DNA of 64,000 nt from Narthecium ossifragum. Lineage: Eukaryota > Streptophyta > Magnoliopsida > Dioscoreales > Nartheciaceae. This document shows positions 53,297-63,468 of this stretch, in pieces. Each line of letters starts with the position of its first letter. Position 1 is the first letter of the stretch. The notes beneath the pieces are model-generated. The model saw only the letters and a list, made by a program, of their open reading frames with translations. It had not been told where the DNA came from and did no database searches. The translations under genes and the position numbers were made by a program. The stretch spans positions 19,105,656 to 19,169,655 of the forward strand of contig OY986966.1 in NCBI GenBank assembly GCA_963920575.1, read 5' to 3'.

Positions 53297-55848
53297 AAAA
53301 AATAAAAAGAAAGCAATAAATCTAACTAGCCACTTTCGTAGGTCTCACGATTGCACTTAGCATGTGCAACAAGCTTTTAAACCCCTGGGTTATCCCAGTG
53401 GAGGAGTTATAGTCTCCTGAGGGTTTTCAGGGATGACACACAAACATCAATACATTCCCTTGAATATATCATTCGAAATCAATTATAATAGTCATCAACT
53501 CTAATGCATGAAATAGAACTAATATCCATAAATATACCCTTCAACTCATAGTCGCATAAAAACATAATAAATCAAAACATGTCATAACATATTTCCAACA
53601 CTTCAACATATTTAATCATGATTAAAAATAACCTTAATACTCCTGTGTGTGAATGGGGTTCCACATGCTTCAGAGTATCAATTATATCTAAACACTTAAA
53701 CTATTCAAGATCACAATCATATTCAAGCACATATTTTCCACTTATCACATAACAATCTATGTTTTTTCCATTTTTCTTTTGTTCTCTTTTTTCTACAGGA
53801 ATTTCAACTGTTTTACGCGAACACCACGCTGGTTAGGCACACTGCCCGGTTACTAAGTTGAAAATCCTCATTTTTTTTCTTTCTTTTTTCCAGGAAATTC
53901 AACTGTTTTACGCGAACACCACGCTGGCTAGGCACACTGCCCGGTTACTAAGTTGAAAATCCTTTTTTTTTCTCTTTTTTTTCGCATACTCAGATAATTG
54001 CATGTGTTCATGTATTTTCTGTGTCATGATATAGAATTGTAAATCTATCCTAGTATCATGCTTAGAATCTAATATCAATCCCTTAACATGTGGAAGTGAA
54101 CATGTGCATTAGGATATGTCAAGCTATCCTTAAATCATGATAAAAGTGTTAAAGTATAGAAATAATATCATGCATAGCAAAATTTACTATCCCTTATATG
54201 ATATACAAGTCTCAGAATAATTCATAAGATAAATTTCTAAAACATGCATCTTTGTCAAATTATATCATAATTTCATTCTTTTGACATAATTCAAGGGATG
54301 TATAATATTTGGTTACCAGAAAAAGAATATGAGCACGAAATTTATGAATGCTACCCCCCAACTTAAATGTAATTGTCCCCAATTACACTAAGTCATAAAA
54401 ATAAATCAAGAAGTAAAGGGTAGAGATAACCATAATGAAGGCTTCAGAAATCGATTTCTCTCTCTTCCAATTTTACGTTTAGGCACCGCCATCCTTGAAT
54501 GAATATTTCCTTCCCCACCATAACCTGTCACACAGTTATATACCTTTCTAAAAAGATCAAATATAACAAATAAAAGTCTAAAAAGATATTAAAATCATAG
54601 AAAATTTCGGCAGAGTCTCCTTTCTATTTTCATGATAAATTGATCTGTATAAACATTCACCACACAAAAATATAACATGTACAGATAAATAGTAAATGAG
54701 ATAATACATCAAAAATAATATTCTAGACATCACAGATAAGGAAATAAAGGACCAAAATATCCAAGCAGGGCAACCATCAGTTATCATCCGCATAAAACAT
54801 CATCACACACGGCGGCCGTCCGTGGCGAGATCAGAACTAAAATCGGCGAAAATAAGGAGAATTGAACACCGGAGGTTGCTCTAGGACGTCTAGAAGATCA
54901 AGGAATGCTCAACATGGTCTTGATCGAAGATCTGTATCCTCGGATCGAGAATATGAACTTTGTAACACCGGGATCGCGATCAGGAAGCAAACGGGCGGCT
55001 GGAAGCTCACCGGCGATGGATCAACGGTGAAACCTCGTCGCCGGAGGACGGGACTGGTGGAGATAGAGTCGTGGAAGATCAAGGAACACACCAGTAGCGT
55101 CTGATCGATGAAAGAAGGCCTCAGTCGGTGGGTAACAGCACGCCGGCGACAGGGGGGTCGATTGCCGGAATTGGATTCCGATGATCGGAGCTCCAATTGA
55201 GGTGGTGAAGGGTTGAGGAAGGATAATGGAAGTCCAAGGAACTTTCCTATGGTGTCTGATTGAAGAATTGAGCTTCCAGGCGGCGGACTGAAGGTGGTCG
55301 GAGGGGTAGAACTCGTCGGAGTTTGAATCCGATGATCCAGGCGCAAGGAAAGGATTTGATGATGGAGGAAGGTTCGTGGTGGCCTGAGGAAGGTTCTTGA
55401 GGTATTAATAGCTGATGAGAGGCACGGGATGAGGAGATTGGAGATGGCCGGCAAAAGCAGGGGGGCTCACCGACGTCGGAGGAGAGGGTTCCGAGGGAAG
55501 AAGAGACCTTGGATGAAGAGGCAAGAGTATGGCGGAGGTTTTGGTGAAGGTTTGGAGGGTTGCGGATGGCCGGAGAGGTGGCGACGGGCAGCAATGGGTA
55601 ACTGCTCGAGGACGAGCCGGTGAAACCGATCGAGCCGGGACGATGAGGAACAGTGGGGGGAGGAGAGAGAAAATCCAGTGGAAAATAAGGAAAAATAGGA
55701 AGAAGGTGGAGAAAAATTCCAGAAAAAATATGGGAAAATCCTAAAAATCAGGGGAAAATCGTAAAAATTAAATAAAATTCTAAAAATCTAAGGAAAAATC
55801 CTAAAAACTGGGTTGCCTCTCAGAAAGCGCGTAAGTTTACGTCTTTTG
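53297..55848 (-). mobile_element. Athila 2 non-coding region between gag and 3' LTR
   Basis: 53297-54790 is AT-rich and holds the duplicated motif and a second G-rich tract (complement of 54352-54362, with ATTGGGGACAATTAC). 54810-55660 is GC-richer with repeated GGCGG and CCGG words; open frames on both strands (for example 54909-55454) are Ser/Pro/Arg-rich and show no domain. 55660-55800 is A-rich with repeated AAAATCCTAAAAA. At 55805-55850 the minus strand reads GTAAACTTACGCGCTTTCTG, then AGAGGCAACCCAG, a conserved phrase after gag in related elements as I recall. Confidence 0.55.
53804..53961 (-). repeat. Duplicated ~63-bp motif in the Athila 2 3' region
   Basis: Two near-identical copies (53804-53866 and 53897-53961) read TCAACTGTTTTACGCGAACA, then CCACGCTGG, AGGCACACTGCCCGGTTACT and AAGTTGAAAATCC on the plus strand, each preceded by a T-rich stretch. 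The same skeleton (TTTTACGCGAnCAC, CGCT, AGGC, CCCGGTTACT) occurs twice in Athila 1. It is non-coding. Confidence 0.75.
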
Positions 55849-57135
55849 CTAGACGTTCCGGAAACAAGATTTAGAAGGCCGATGGTTCCATGTGAAGAAA
55901 TACATGGCCCGGATTATGGTGAAGGTATGCAGACATGCTTCATCAAAGAATAAACAAAAGTCCTTAACAAACATATAATTGGAAATTTTGATACGATCTT
56001 TGATGAAAGGATGATAGGAATTGGCATAGTCTTCACTCATAACAAGGTTCTCCTGCTCACAAAGTTCAACTAATGGGGATGATATTAAAGGTAGAATCTC
56101 AACTTGAGGCTCTAAGAAAGGAATATTGCTAACACTCTCATCCTCATTATGTTTATCACTAATATGCACATCATCATCATTCAACTCATCATGTAGAAGT
56201 TCAACTTGAGGTTCCTGACAGAGGGTCTCACTAATGTGCTCATCGTCATTATGATTATTGGAAATAGACAGATTATCATCATTCAACTCATCATGAACAT
56301 TCGGCAATTTAGCATAACAACCCTCATCATCACTATTATCAAAAAGACTTGCTTCATAAGAATGACCGAAATACATATAAGGCCCAGAACGTACAACCGG
56401 ATAGCATTCATCAACATCATCAACATCAGCAACATCATCAACTGTATTATCCAAAGTTGGCAAAACAATATTTTCAGCCGCTGGTAAAACATTATTAATA
56501 GCATCATGAACTGGCAAAGTATCACAAGCATTGTCATCATTAACAAGAGAAATAGAATCATTTGCATAATCCTCATTCTCATAATACGAATCAACCATGT
56601 GGGCTAGTTGTTCTATTTGTGTCTCTATTTTGGATATAGATTGAGCATGCGAATTAAAATCATTTCTTATCAAAGCAATTTCGCTCTTAAGCTCAGTCTT
56701 AAGCTCAACCATGCTAGCAGTAATATTTGCATTCATGTTATTCATGCTAGAACTCAAATTTGCAAGAGTAGTCATGATTGTGTTCATAGTCGGGTTAGAG
56801 GATGCTTGTGAAGGATATTGTTGTCCAAAACTAAGTTCAAAATTTTGGGCCGGTGTTTCTATGTTCCATGGTTGAACGTTAGGAGGTTGATAACCTTCAA
56901 ATTGCCAATTAGAGTTTGTATGATTTCTAAAATTCGAATTATAAGGATATGAATGTGAATTATATGCCGGATTTGAGAAACCATATATGTCATTATTGTA
57001 AGCGGGTCCATAACCAAAAGGCAAATCATCATTGGACATGGCACCCAGTGGCATATAAAAATTAGCCATGCACGCAAGATCACATAAATAAGGACCACAC
57101 CAAAGATAAGAAATACAAACAGTGGGCTGGTCCAA
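55849..57135 (-). CDS. gag-like protein of a non-autonomous Athila-like element
   Basis: Minus-strand frame of 428 codons without a stop, the only protein of Athila 2. The N-terminal third is Asn/Tyr/Pro-rich (YGFSNPAYNSHSYPYNSNF). Residues about 115-185 are a coiled-coil-like segment (MNTIMTTLANLSSSMNNMNA, ELKTELKSEIALIRNDF, SISKIETQIEQLAHMV) that resembles the region after the zinc knuckle in Athila/Tat gag. The central part is very Asp/Asn-rich with two repeats of HDELNDD...ISDKHNEDE type. No capsid core or CCHC is visible, so this is a gag C-terminal-type protein or a specialised derivative. Start codon uncertain: Met at about 57066 (MANFYMPLGAMSND) is an alternative. Confidence 0.6.
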   Translation of the reverse strand: MDQPTVCISYLWCGPYLCDLACMANFYMPLGAMSNDDLPFGYGPAYNNDIYGFSNPAYNSHSYPYNSNFRNHTNSNWQFEGYQPPNVQPWNIETPAQNFELSFGQQYPSQASSNPTMNTIMTTLANLSSSMNNMNANITASMVELKTELKSEIALIRNDFNSHAQSISKIETQIEQLAHMVDSYYENEDYANDSISLVNDDNACDTLPVHDAINNVLPAAENIVLPTLDNTVDDVADVDDVDECYPVVRSGPYMYFGHSYEASLFDNSDDEGCYAKLPNVHDELNDDNLSISNNHNDDEHISETLCQEPQVELLHDELNDDDVHISDKHNEDESVSNIPFLEPQVEILPLISSPLVELCEQENLVMSEDYANSYHPFIKDRIKISNYMFVKDFCLFFDEACLHTFTIIRAMYFFTWNHRPSKSCFRNV

Positions 57136-57459
57136 GAGACGACTGTCGCTGACATGTGGTTTTGTGCGACTAGCAGAAGCATCTCAAACAGCTAGATAAA
57201 ATAACTCGGAGTTAATAACAAACTTACCTGACTACACAGTCCCGATCGGTCGCTCCCGTGTCCGACCGATCGCTCTTGGCGATGGGCTGCAGGTCCAATT
57301 CCAAGAAAATCAAACTTAGTAGCCGTAAAAATCAGAAAAATTGTTAGAGAATTCCTAAAAAAAACGTAAAATAAATAAAGGGAAAGATAAGAAAGATAAA
57401 AAAAATGAATTAAACAAAGAAAAAGAGTCAAGAGAAAATCAATCAAGTAACCGTCGAAT

Positions 57460-57477
57460 TCCCCGGCAACGGCGCCA
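57460..57477 (-). other. Primer-binding site, tRNA-Asp, Athila 2
   Basis: The minus strand reads TGGCGCCGTTGCCGGGGA five bases after the 5' LTR end. It differs by one base from the Athila 1 site. Confidence 0.9.
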
Positions 57478-57482
57478 AAAAT

Positions 57483-58945
57483 TGATCGCTCACAAACGTC
57501 GTCGTTAAAACGTTGTAAACTCAATCAAATATTAAATTTATAATCCTTATTTAATCACTACACTACTAGGTAGAAATAGCGGTGAAGTCAGGAGTCGATA
57601 CACAGGGAAAACGTTGGAAATCAAAATCAATTCTCAAAACCCTAAAACTAAGGAAAAGAATCAAAGATAAAATAGAGTTATCTAAACTAATAAATAAAAG
57701 AGATAAAAGGTTGATCAATTTAAATCAATGGAGTAGCTACTTAGGAATTACTCAATCCACCCTATTTTCATTATTAGTCTTCTCTAGTTATCATCTTGTT
57801 CCATTCTCTCAACATTATGAATCATATGGCTACAAGCTCACATGAATCCCTAAAAGAAAGTTAATGTTCCCAACGGCATAACCTATCTTTTCTTGGCATA
57901 GATTGTCTTTGGTCCTATGATTACATTAAATTATACTACTCCTAATGACCTTGGCACAACCTATCTTCGTGTAGCATAGCTTATCTCAAAGACAAACCAA
58001 TAACTTCATAAAAATCATCTCATAAATCTCTACAATCAATCACAGAAATCATGTAGGACTGAAAATACGTCAAGGAACTTTGTTCTCTCAACTCTATTAA
58101 CAATAAAACCATATTCATGAGATCATGCATCGAGAAGTTCACAAGAATCTAATTAAAGAAAAACCAAAACTACACTAGGGTTTTATGAATAATCCCAAGT
58201 ACAATAATTAGCAACTCATCTTTTGGATGAAAGTCACCGGGTTGGAATAAGAAGCTGTCACCATCCACATCCTCTCCGTCTTCTTCTTCCTCCTCCAAAG
58301 ATTGTCAAAAAGATGCTTATTTTCGGTCAGCCAACACCTTTCTATAGGTGTATTCCCGGAATTAGGGTTATAGCTAAGTTGAGTTAGACCTCTAGTGCAA
58401 CTCGGATTTCCTAGTTTAATTCTGACAGCCTCTTCCGGTCGCGACTGGGTTCAACTCGTCTGGAATTTGGACATGTTCTCAACATGAACGATGTAGATTA
58501 GGAAGCCTTATGTCCTGTCCCGAAGATTTCATAATATTCAGACTTATATGGAATATTTGGAGAATACTCTTCTGAACGTCGACGGACCAGTTTTCCAGCA
58601 ACTATATATCTTTATCTTCTTCAAAACTGGTATTAATCCATCAGGCGTCTCGCACAATGTCCTATATGAAAGTTGTAGGTCTTGAAGTCTTCTTTCATCT
58701 CCAAGAATTTCAGAATATTTGGAATTGTGTAGAATTTTGGATGATTTATTTCCAAACAGTCGACGAAGCAGTCTTTTTGCAGAATTTAGTGATTTTTGGC
58801 CGAATTATTTTTGGGCGAATTTCTTGTATTTCTTCTCAAATCATGATTAAACCTGAAATAAACAAACAAACTATTAAATAAAACTACTCTAGGCCTAACA
58901 AAGGTAATTTAAGGGGTTTAATTATGAATAATTAGTGACTTATTA
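57483..58945 (-). mobile_element. Athila 2 5' LTR (1,463 bp)
   Basis: Matches 51807-53258 throughout. Right flank GGACC duplicates the left flank of the 3' LTR. The first base pair of its 5' terminus is intact but the third is changed (minus-strand TAATAAG instead of TGATAAG), one likely C-to-T event on the plus strand. Confidence 0.9.
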
Positions 58946-59547
58946 GGACCCGTTACTCTGACCCGGATTGACCGCGTCGGTCGAGGGCCGATCCTTTCTT
59001 GGCATGTTTCCGTGTCGAGCGCGATTGGCTGTTTGCTTTGTCTCTTTGCAACCCCAGGGGTAATTTGGTCAAATTGCACCCTGTGGGTTGGTTTCACACG
59101 CGCGTAACGCACACACGGTCTTATAATGATGTATCTGCTTGAGTAGACCCATAGGAGTGCTCTGGATCCGAAGATCAGGGTGTGATCAAGTGGATCTAGA
59201 TCTGAACGGGCGAGATCAACGTGATGATGATCAAGTGGCCGTGGACTCAAGTAACCCAAGTGCTTAATTCCTAACCCTACTATTCACTCTCATTTTCGCG
59301 AAACCGTGCCTGGGTCACAACGCGACGGTTGAGGGGAGGGAGAGACCGCGACGGCTGGGAAGAGAGGTGGCGGCGACTCGATCTGAGAGAGGAGATCTTG
59401 GCGATGACGGTGGTCTTGGCGACGGAGGTCTTGGAAGAGGGTGACAACGACCGCGGCTGGAGAGGAGCGATAGAGCGGAGAGCTTGGAGGCGGCGACGAC
59501 TGCCGCGGCCAGAGAAGAAAAGGGAGGACGTGATCTCGACACCCAGA

Positions 59548-59563
59548 GGTAAGGATTCTTACC
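59548..59563 (+). promoter_or_regulatory. Leader-end hairpin in LTR H
   Basis: GGTAAG and CTTACC form a perfect 6-bp stem around GATT. AG|GTAAGG is an excellent plant 5' splice-site match, placed where the LTRs at 1845 and 5055 have their hairpins. Confidence 0.5.
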
Positions 59564-60737
59564 CTAACCCTCGGTTAGGCATCTAGGGCTTGATTGAAGT
59601 ATGCTAGCTTAAGATTTGGCTTGTTTCCTTGGTGGTTTTCGTGGTTCCGATGATCTGTGCATGTTATGCTTCTCCTAGCTGTTCCATTGAGAGGCATGCT
59701 AGTCTAGGATCATTGCAATGCTACCTTCTTCCTCTTTCTCGTGGCTGTGGTTTGGATTTTGGGTTTCCTCCCCCCTCTCTGTGCTGTTCCGTCGGGGTTG
59801 TATTCTCCTTCTTTTTCCCCTGTCTTGCGGTTGATCAAACATGAGTTGATGATGAGTTTTGTTGAGATGTTGAATCCTCTTTGCTGGTTTGTTGGATTTC
59901 GATGCTAGCTAAGGCATTGAAGCCCTGTTCTTCGGCTCTATTTCTTTCGCATGGTTTACCTTGTACCTCAGTGGTCTAGATCTATTGTTTATCTTGGATT
60001 TTTGACAAGTTTTGCTCCTCCTTCGATCCCTGGTTTGATGGGTTTGCTAGTCCCCTGCTCCTTCTTCCTCCCCTGTTCTTGACCGCCTGTTGCTTGAGTT
60101 CCCTCCAAACTGTTCCTTGATTTCTCTCTGCCCCCCGGTGTTAGCTCCAGTATGTACTCTGGCTAGCTATCTTCTTCCTTTCCTTGTTCTGGATTCGCGG
60201 ATTACAGTGATCTTCCTCTAGCTCTTCTCTAGGTGCTAGTAGTTGATGTAATGGTTTAGGTGGCTGTTATGGTTGTAGTGTCTTTGGCTGAATTGGGTTT
60301 GGAAATTCCTAACCAGGGCCAATCCTCAATTGCATTAATCTTCTTCTGTAGTGTAATCTGTTCCGGCAGATGGATTTACCTTATCAGGGCTGCCAACTGA
60401 GATCACCAATCCGACATGATCTATTATGCTTCCAATTTGTTTATTCTGTATCAGGTCCTTGTCCGCGATTGTTGTACGGATCAAACTTCTGACTTATGCC
60501 TACTGACTATTCCACCAAATCTGATTGAGTCTTAATCTTCTTGTGCATAGCTGGGTCACCGTTTGGCTGAGAAATAACCCTTGATTTAATTATATACTAA
60601 ACCTCATGTTTGCCCTTGTACCGACTATTTATTTCTATCTATTAGTGTCGTTTGTTTCACACCATTCAATTCGTACTCTCTTCATGTCAATTATATCAAT
60701 TGAGTATTATTGTATCATCCTTAAGCCTAGGGCTGGC

Positions 60738-60860
60738 GGTGTGCCCGTTTCTATTTTATTTGTGGGAATGTCTAGATCTGCTTGGGCCGAAGGTGTGCCC
60801 GTTTCTATTTTATTTGTGGGAATGTCTAGATCTTATTGGGCCGAAGGTGTGCCCTTTGTA
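60738..60860. repeat. 54-bp tandem repeat in LTR H
   Basis: GGTGTGCCCGTTTCTATTTT begins at 60738 and again at 60792, and a third partial copy (GGTGTGCCC) begins at 60846, a constant 54-bp period. The two full copies differ at about two positions (TCTGCTTGGG against TCTTATTGGG), so the duplication is recent. Confidence 0.9.
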
Positions 60861-61938
60861 TATCTTGAATGATTGTGAATGATTGGGATATTTGAATGTT
60901 GTGCTTGGAGTTTAGTTAATTCTTAAATGCTAAACCTACCCTATAGCTATGAAGTATCTCGTGGACATGTGATTGATGAATTGACATGTAGAGACACCTA
61001 GGCCTAGTTGCTTGATTAGGCTCATGCACGTTGTATGCATTAGTAGCATTAAGGCTAGGTGCGGGCGATGGGGTTCGAGGGTTCGGGTAGTTGTAAGGGC
61101 CTAAGTGTAAAATTTTCGGGCTTTTATGTAAATTGGAGGACATTTCGTGTAATTTCATGTTTTGCGGGGGGGGGGGGGTTTCTGCAAAAATCACCCCCAC
61201 CCTTCTAGAGAAATCCAGTCTTCTCCTTCCCTTTGTTTTTGGCTGTCGACCAGAGAGAGAGAGAGAGCTCCAGAGAGAGAAGGAGGAAGGTGGAGATCGC
61301 CGGCGCCGGAGATTGAGAGGGCGAGATCAACCGCGAGGGAGAGAGATCGGGAGAGATCGTGAGAGAGGGAACTGGAGAGGGTGAGATCAAGAGGCGGGGG
61401 TGGTGGTGCTCGCCGGGAAGTGAAGGTCCAGTGGAGTTTTCCGTCGGATTTCTTCCCGTTCTCGTCGGAGGTGACCTTCTACTTTCTCCATCCTTCGTTT
61501 TCGTGTTGTTTTTGTGGGTTTCCCAGAGTGTTTGGGTGAGGGTTTGGAGTTTTGTGGTTTTTCCGGCGATGGGTCGCCGGAGAAGATGTTGCGGACGGCG
61601 TTGGGGACCTCTCTCGGCGACTGCAGCGCCGGGGAAGGACCCCCGTGGTCCGGGGCATCTTTCTCCAAGCCCTGCCTGGGCATTTCCCATGGCAGGGGAT
61701 CCTTGATCCTCCTCCCTGCCATGGATTTCGGCGAAGGTCCGGCCGGCTTTTCTCTAGCCGTGGGCGTTGGTCTCCCTTGGGGACCTGGAGCTTGGGCCAG
61801 CAAGCAAGCTTCCGTCTTCGCTGTGGTGGCGATCCGGCGGTTAAGCCCGAGTTCGGTGGAACTCCGACGGAGCTCCGGCGGCCCTTGACGGAAGGGTGCG
61901 CGTCACCGGGGTTGGGTTATCGCAGACACGGCAGATTC

Positions 61939-61999
61939 CGTCGCAGACGCGTCGCTGATCCGTCGCAGACGCGTCGCTGATCCTTCGCAGACGCGTCGT
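61939..61999. repeat. 22-bp tandem repeat, 2.8 copies
   Basis: CGTCGCAGACGCGTCGCTGATC at 61939-61960 and 61961-61982 (first 20 bases CGTCGCAGACGCGTCGCTGA), then a partial copy to 61999. It is CpG-dense and contains the palindrome GACGCGTC. Confidence 0.88.
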
Positions 62000-62310
62000 G
62001 AGTGAGGCAAGTTGCAGCCACGGCGCGGTCGAGCGGCGATGCAGCGTTGGAAACGCCGGGCGGCTGGTCCACCGTGGGCGGAGTTGTCGCACACTCTGGT
62101 GTGCGGAGCGCAGACATCCGATTTGGGTCTTTGTCGGGTCTTTTCGATCGGGTTTCCGAGCTCTATCTAATTTTAGTAGATTTAACGGCGTTTGGAGCTC
62201 TACTTGATCGTAATCTTGATTCTTGTGCTTTAGGCCATCGATTCAGCGGCCGTCAGGTGTCGGAGCGTGACGTGGGTTCCCGGACTTAAGGCGCGCATCG
62301 ACTGTCCTTT

Positions 62311-62329
62311 TGAGGTAGGAGTTACCTCA
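62311..62329 (+). promoter_or_regulatory. Leader-end hairpin in solo LTR 61092
   Basis: TGAGGTA and TACCTCA make a perfect 7-bp stem around GGAGT. GAG|GTAGG again resembles a 5' splice site at the leader end. Confidence 0.5.
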
Positions 62330-62566
62330 TACTAGGATTGATGTGTTGTTGTGTTAATGCTATGTTGTGCATGCTTTTCTCTTGTGATGGTTGTATGATA
62401 TGCTATGATATGATGTTTTCTTGTATTGTAAGAATATATGATAATTGTTATTTGCTTTATTGTTGTGTTCTTTGTCTTGTGCATACATGATAGGATTGGG
62501 GTTGTGATTGGGTCTAGTCAGGTCCTGTAGCTAGACTAGTTAGAGTCTAGGGACTAGTTGATGACT

Positions 62567-62721
62567 TGATCTGAGGACTTTGATCTGATTAAATATTTGA
62601 TCTGAGGACTTTGATCTGATTGAATATCTGATTTGAGGATTTGATCTGATTGAGTATCTGGCTTGAGGATTTGATCTGATTGAGGATTTGATCTGATTGA
62701 GGATTTCATCTGATTGAGGAT
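62567..62721. repeat. Degenerate tandem TTGATCTGATTGAGGA repeats
   Basis: About eight copies of GATCTGAGGACTT / GATCTGATTGAGGATTT lie in 155 bp, with the period shrinking from 32 to 26 to 17 bp from left to right. This fits step-wise slippage. Confidence 0.85.
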
Positions 62722-63000
62722 ATGTTGCCTATACTAGTATACTGAGGCCTGTATAGAGTCTATAGGGGTCTGGGCGAGCGTTGACGGCCGGACGCAGCGA
62801 CTGTGCGTGTAAGACTTATCCAGATTAGCCAGACCATACTAGGATCAGTAAACTAGTATAGGATGTTGTACCTATACTAGTATACTGGGGTTGGGTATAG
62901 AGTCTATAGGGGTATGGGCTAGCGTTGGTGGCTGGATGCGGTGCTGTGCATGTAAGACTTACCTATATTAGCCAGACCATACTTGGGCAGTATACTAGGA
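62722..63000. repeat. Tandem duplication of about 141 bp
   Basis: ATGTTGCCTATACTAGTATA near 62722 recurs as ATGTTGTACCTATACTAGTA at 62863. Both copies continue with GTATAGAGTCTATAGGGG and TGTAAGACTTA and end with AGCCAGACCATACT. The copies differ by several substitutions. Confidence 0.88.
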
Positions 63001-63468
63001 TAGGTGGGTGTACACCAGTGTCCTAGAGTGTGTCAGGTGACTCCTACTGGGCTTTTTAGCTCATTGTTTGGGTTTTCGGTTTTTGGTGCAGGTAGGCCCG
63101 AGACCACTGCATCCTATGGAGATCATGTACTGTGCAGAGGAGTCATTCTGTTTTCTGCATCTTTATTTATGTATGAAAAGCATGTATATGTTGGAATTTG
63201 GGAAAAGAGTTGTATATTGTAAATTTAGGTTGTCATATCCTGTATTTTGATGTTTACAAGTCCTGTGTACATGAATGAATGAAAGAATATGTGAATGAAT
63301 GAAATTGTGATAAATGTTGTAAACTATGATGAATTACCATAGGATGTGTGAATTTTGTATCTATTGACAGGTTGTAATAGTGATCTCACGTACCCGTGCC
63401 CAAGGGTCATGCCGAATTTTTTTAGAAATTTTGGGATAAATTGTATTAAATTGGGGCGGGGCGTGACA

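Larger units (their letters stand above)
51807..58945 (-). mobile_element. Athila-like non-autonomous element 2, complete, TSD GGACC
   Basis: It is flanked by GGACC at 51802-51806 and 58946-58950. Two closely similar LTRs (51807-53258, 57483-58945), a tRNA-Asp primer site (57460-57477) and a polypurine tract (53259-53268) are all present. The only protein is a gag-like frame of 428 codons; protease, RT, RNase H and integrase are absent. It would depend on enzymes from an autonomous Athila/Tat relative. The 5' LTR ends TTATTA where the 3' LTR has TTATCA (plus-strand reading). Confidence 0.9.
51797..61091 (+). mobile_element. Tekay-like LTR H, left part, split by Athila 2
   Basis: The first ten bases TTTGAGGACC (51797-51806) correspond to the family start TGTGAGGACC with one change. 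Athila 2 then interrupts, and the LTR resumes after the duplicated GGACC with CGTTACTCTGACCCGG at 58951. It has GATC motifs at 59162-59206, a leader with AG-rich sequence, the hairpin at 59548-59563 and a 54-bp tandem repeat. It continues to 61091, where another LTR is inserted, and again from 63469 to the window end. No coding sequence; open frames here are shadows. Confidence 0.82.
61092..63468 (+). mobile_element. Solo LTR of a related family (about 2.38 kb) in LTR H
   Basis: It begins TGTAAGGGCCTAAGTG and ends GGGGCGGGGCGTGACA. It has the family layout: a run of 12-13 G near 61165-61177, an AG-rich then GC-rich leader, a leader-end hairpin (62311-62329), then AT-rich sequence. A clean 5-bp target duplication is not visible; TCGGGTAG is present on both sides (61083-61090, 63470-63477) but does not abut both LTR ends. 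It contains three different tandem repeats. Overlapping open frames in the leader (61200-62300) on both strands are composition shadows. Confidence 0.72.

Noticed and set aside
54909..55454. 181-codon minus-strand frame in Athila 2
   Set aside because: Ser/Pro/Arg-rich without domains, in a GC-rich non-coding block; a frame of similar bias is open on the other strand. Kept as non-coding.
55849..57135. Env-like gene of Athila
   Set aside because: It lies next to the primer-binding site at the 5' end, where gag belongs, and has gag-like coiled-coil sequence with no signal peptide or clear membrane segment.
61200..62290. Set of 60-160 codon frames resembling a gene with GC-rich 5' end
   Set aside because: The block is the leader of a solo LTR and both strands are open because of GC bias and 22-bp repeats. 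A real host gene would need splice-supported exons, which I cannot see.
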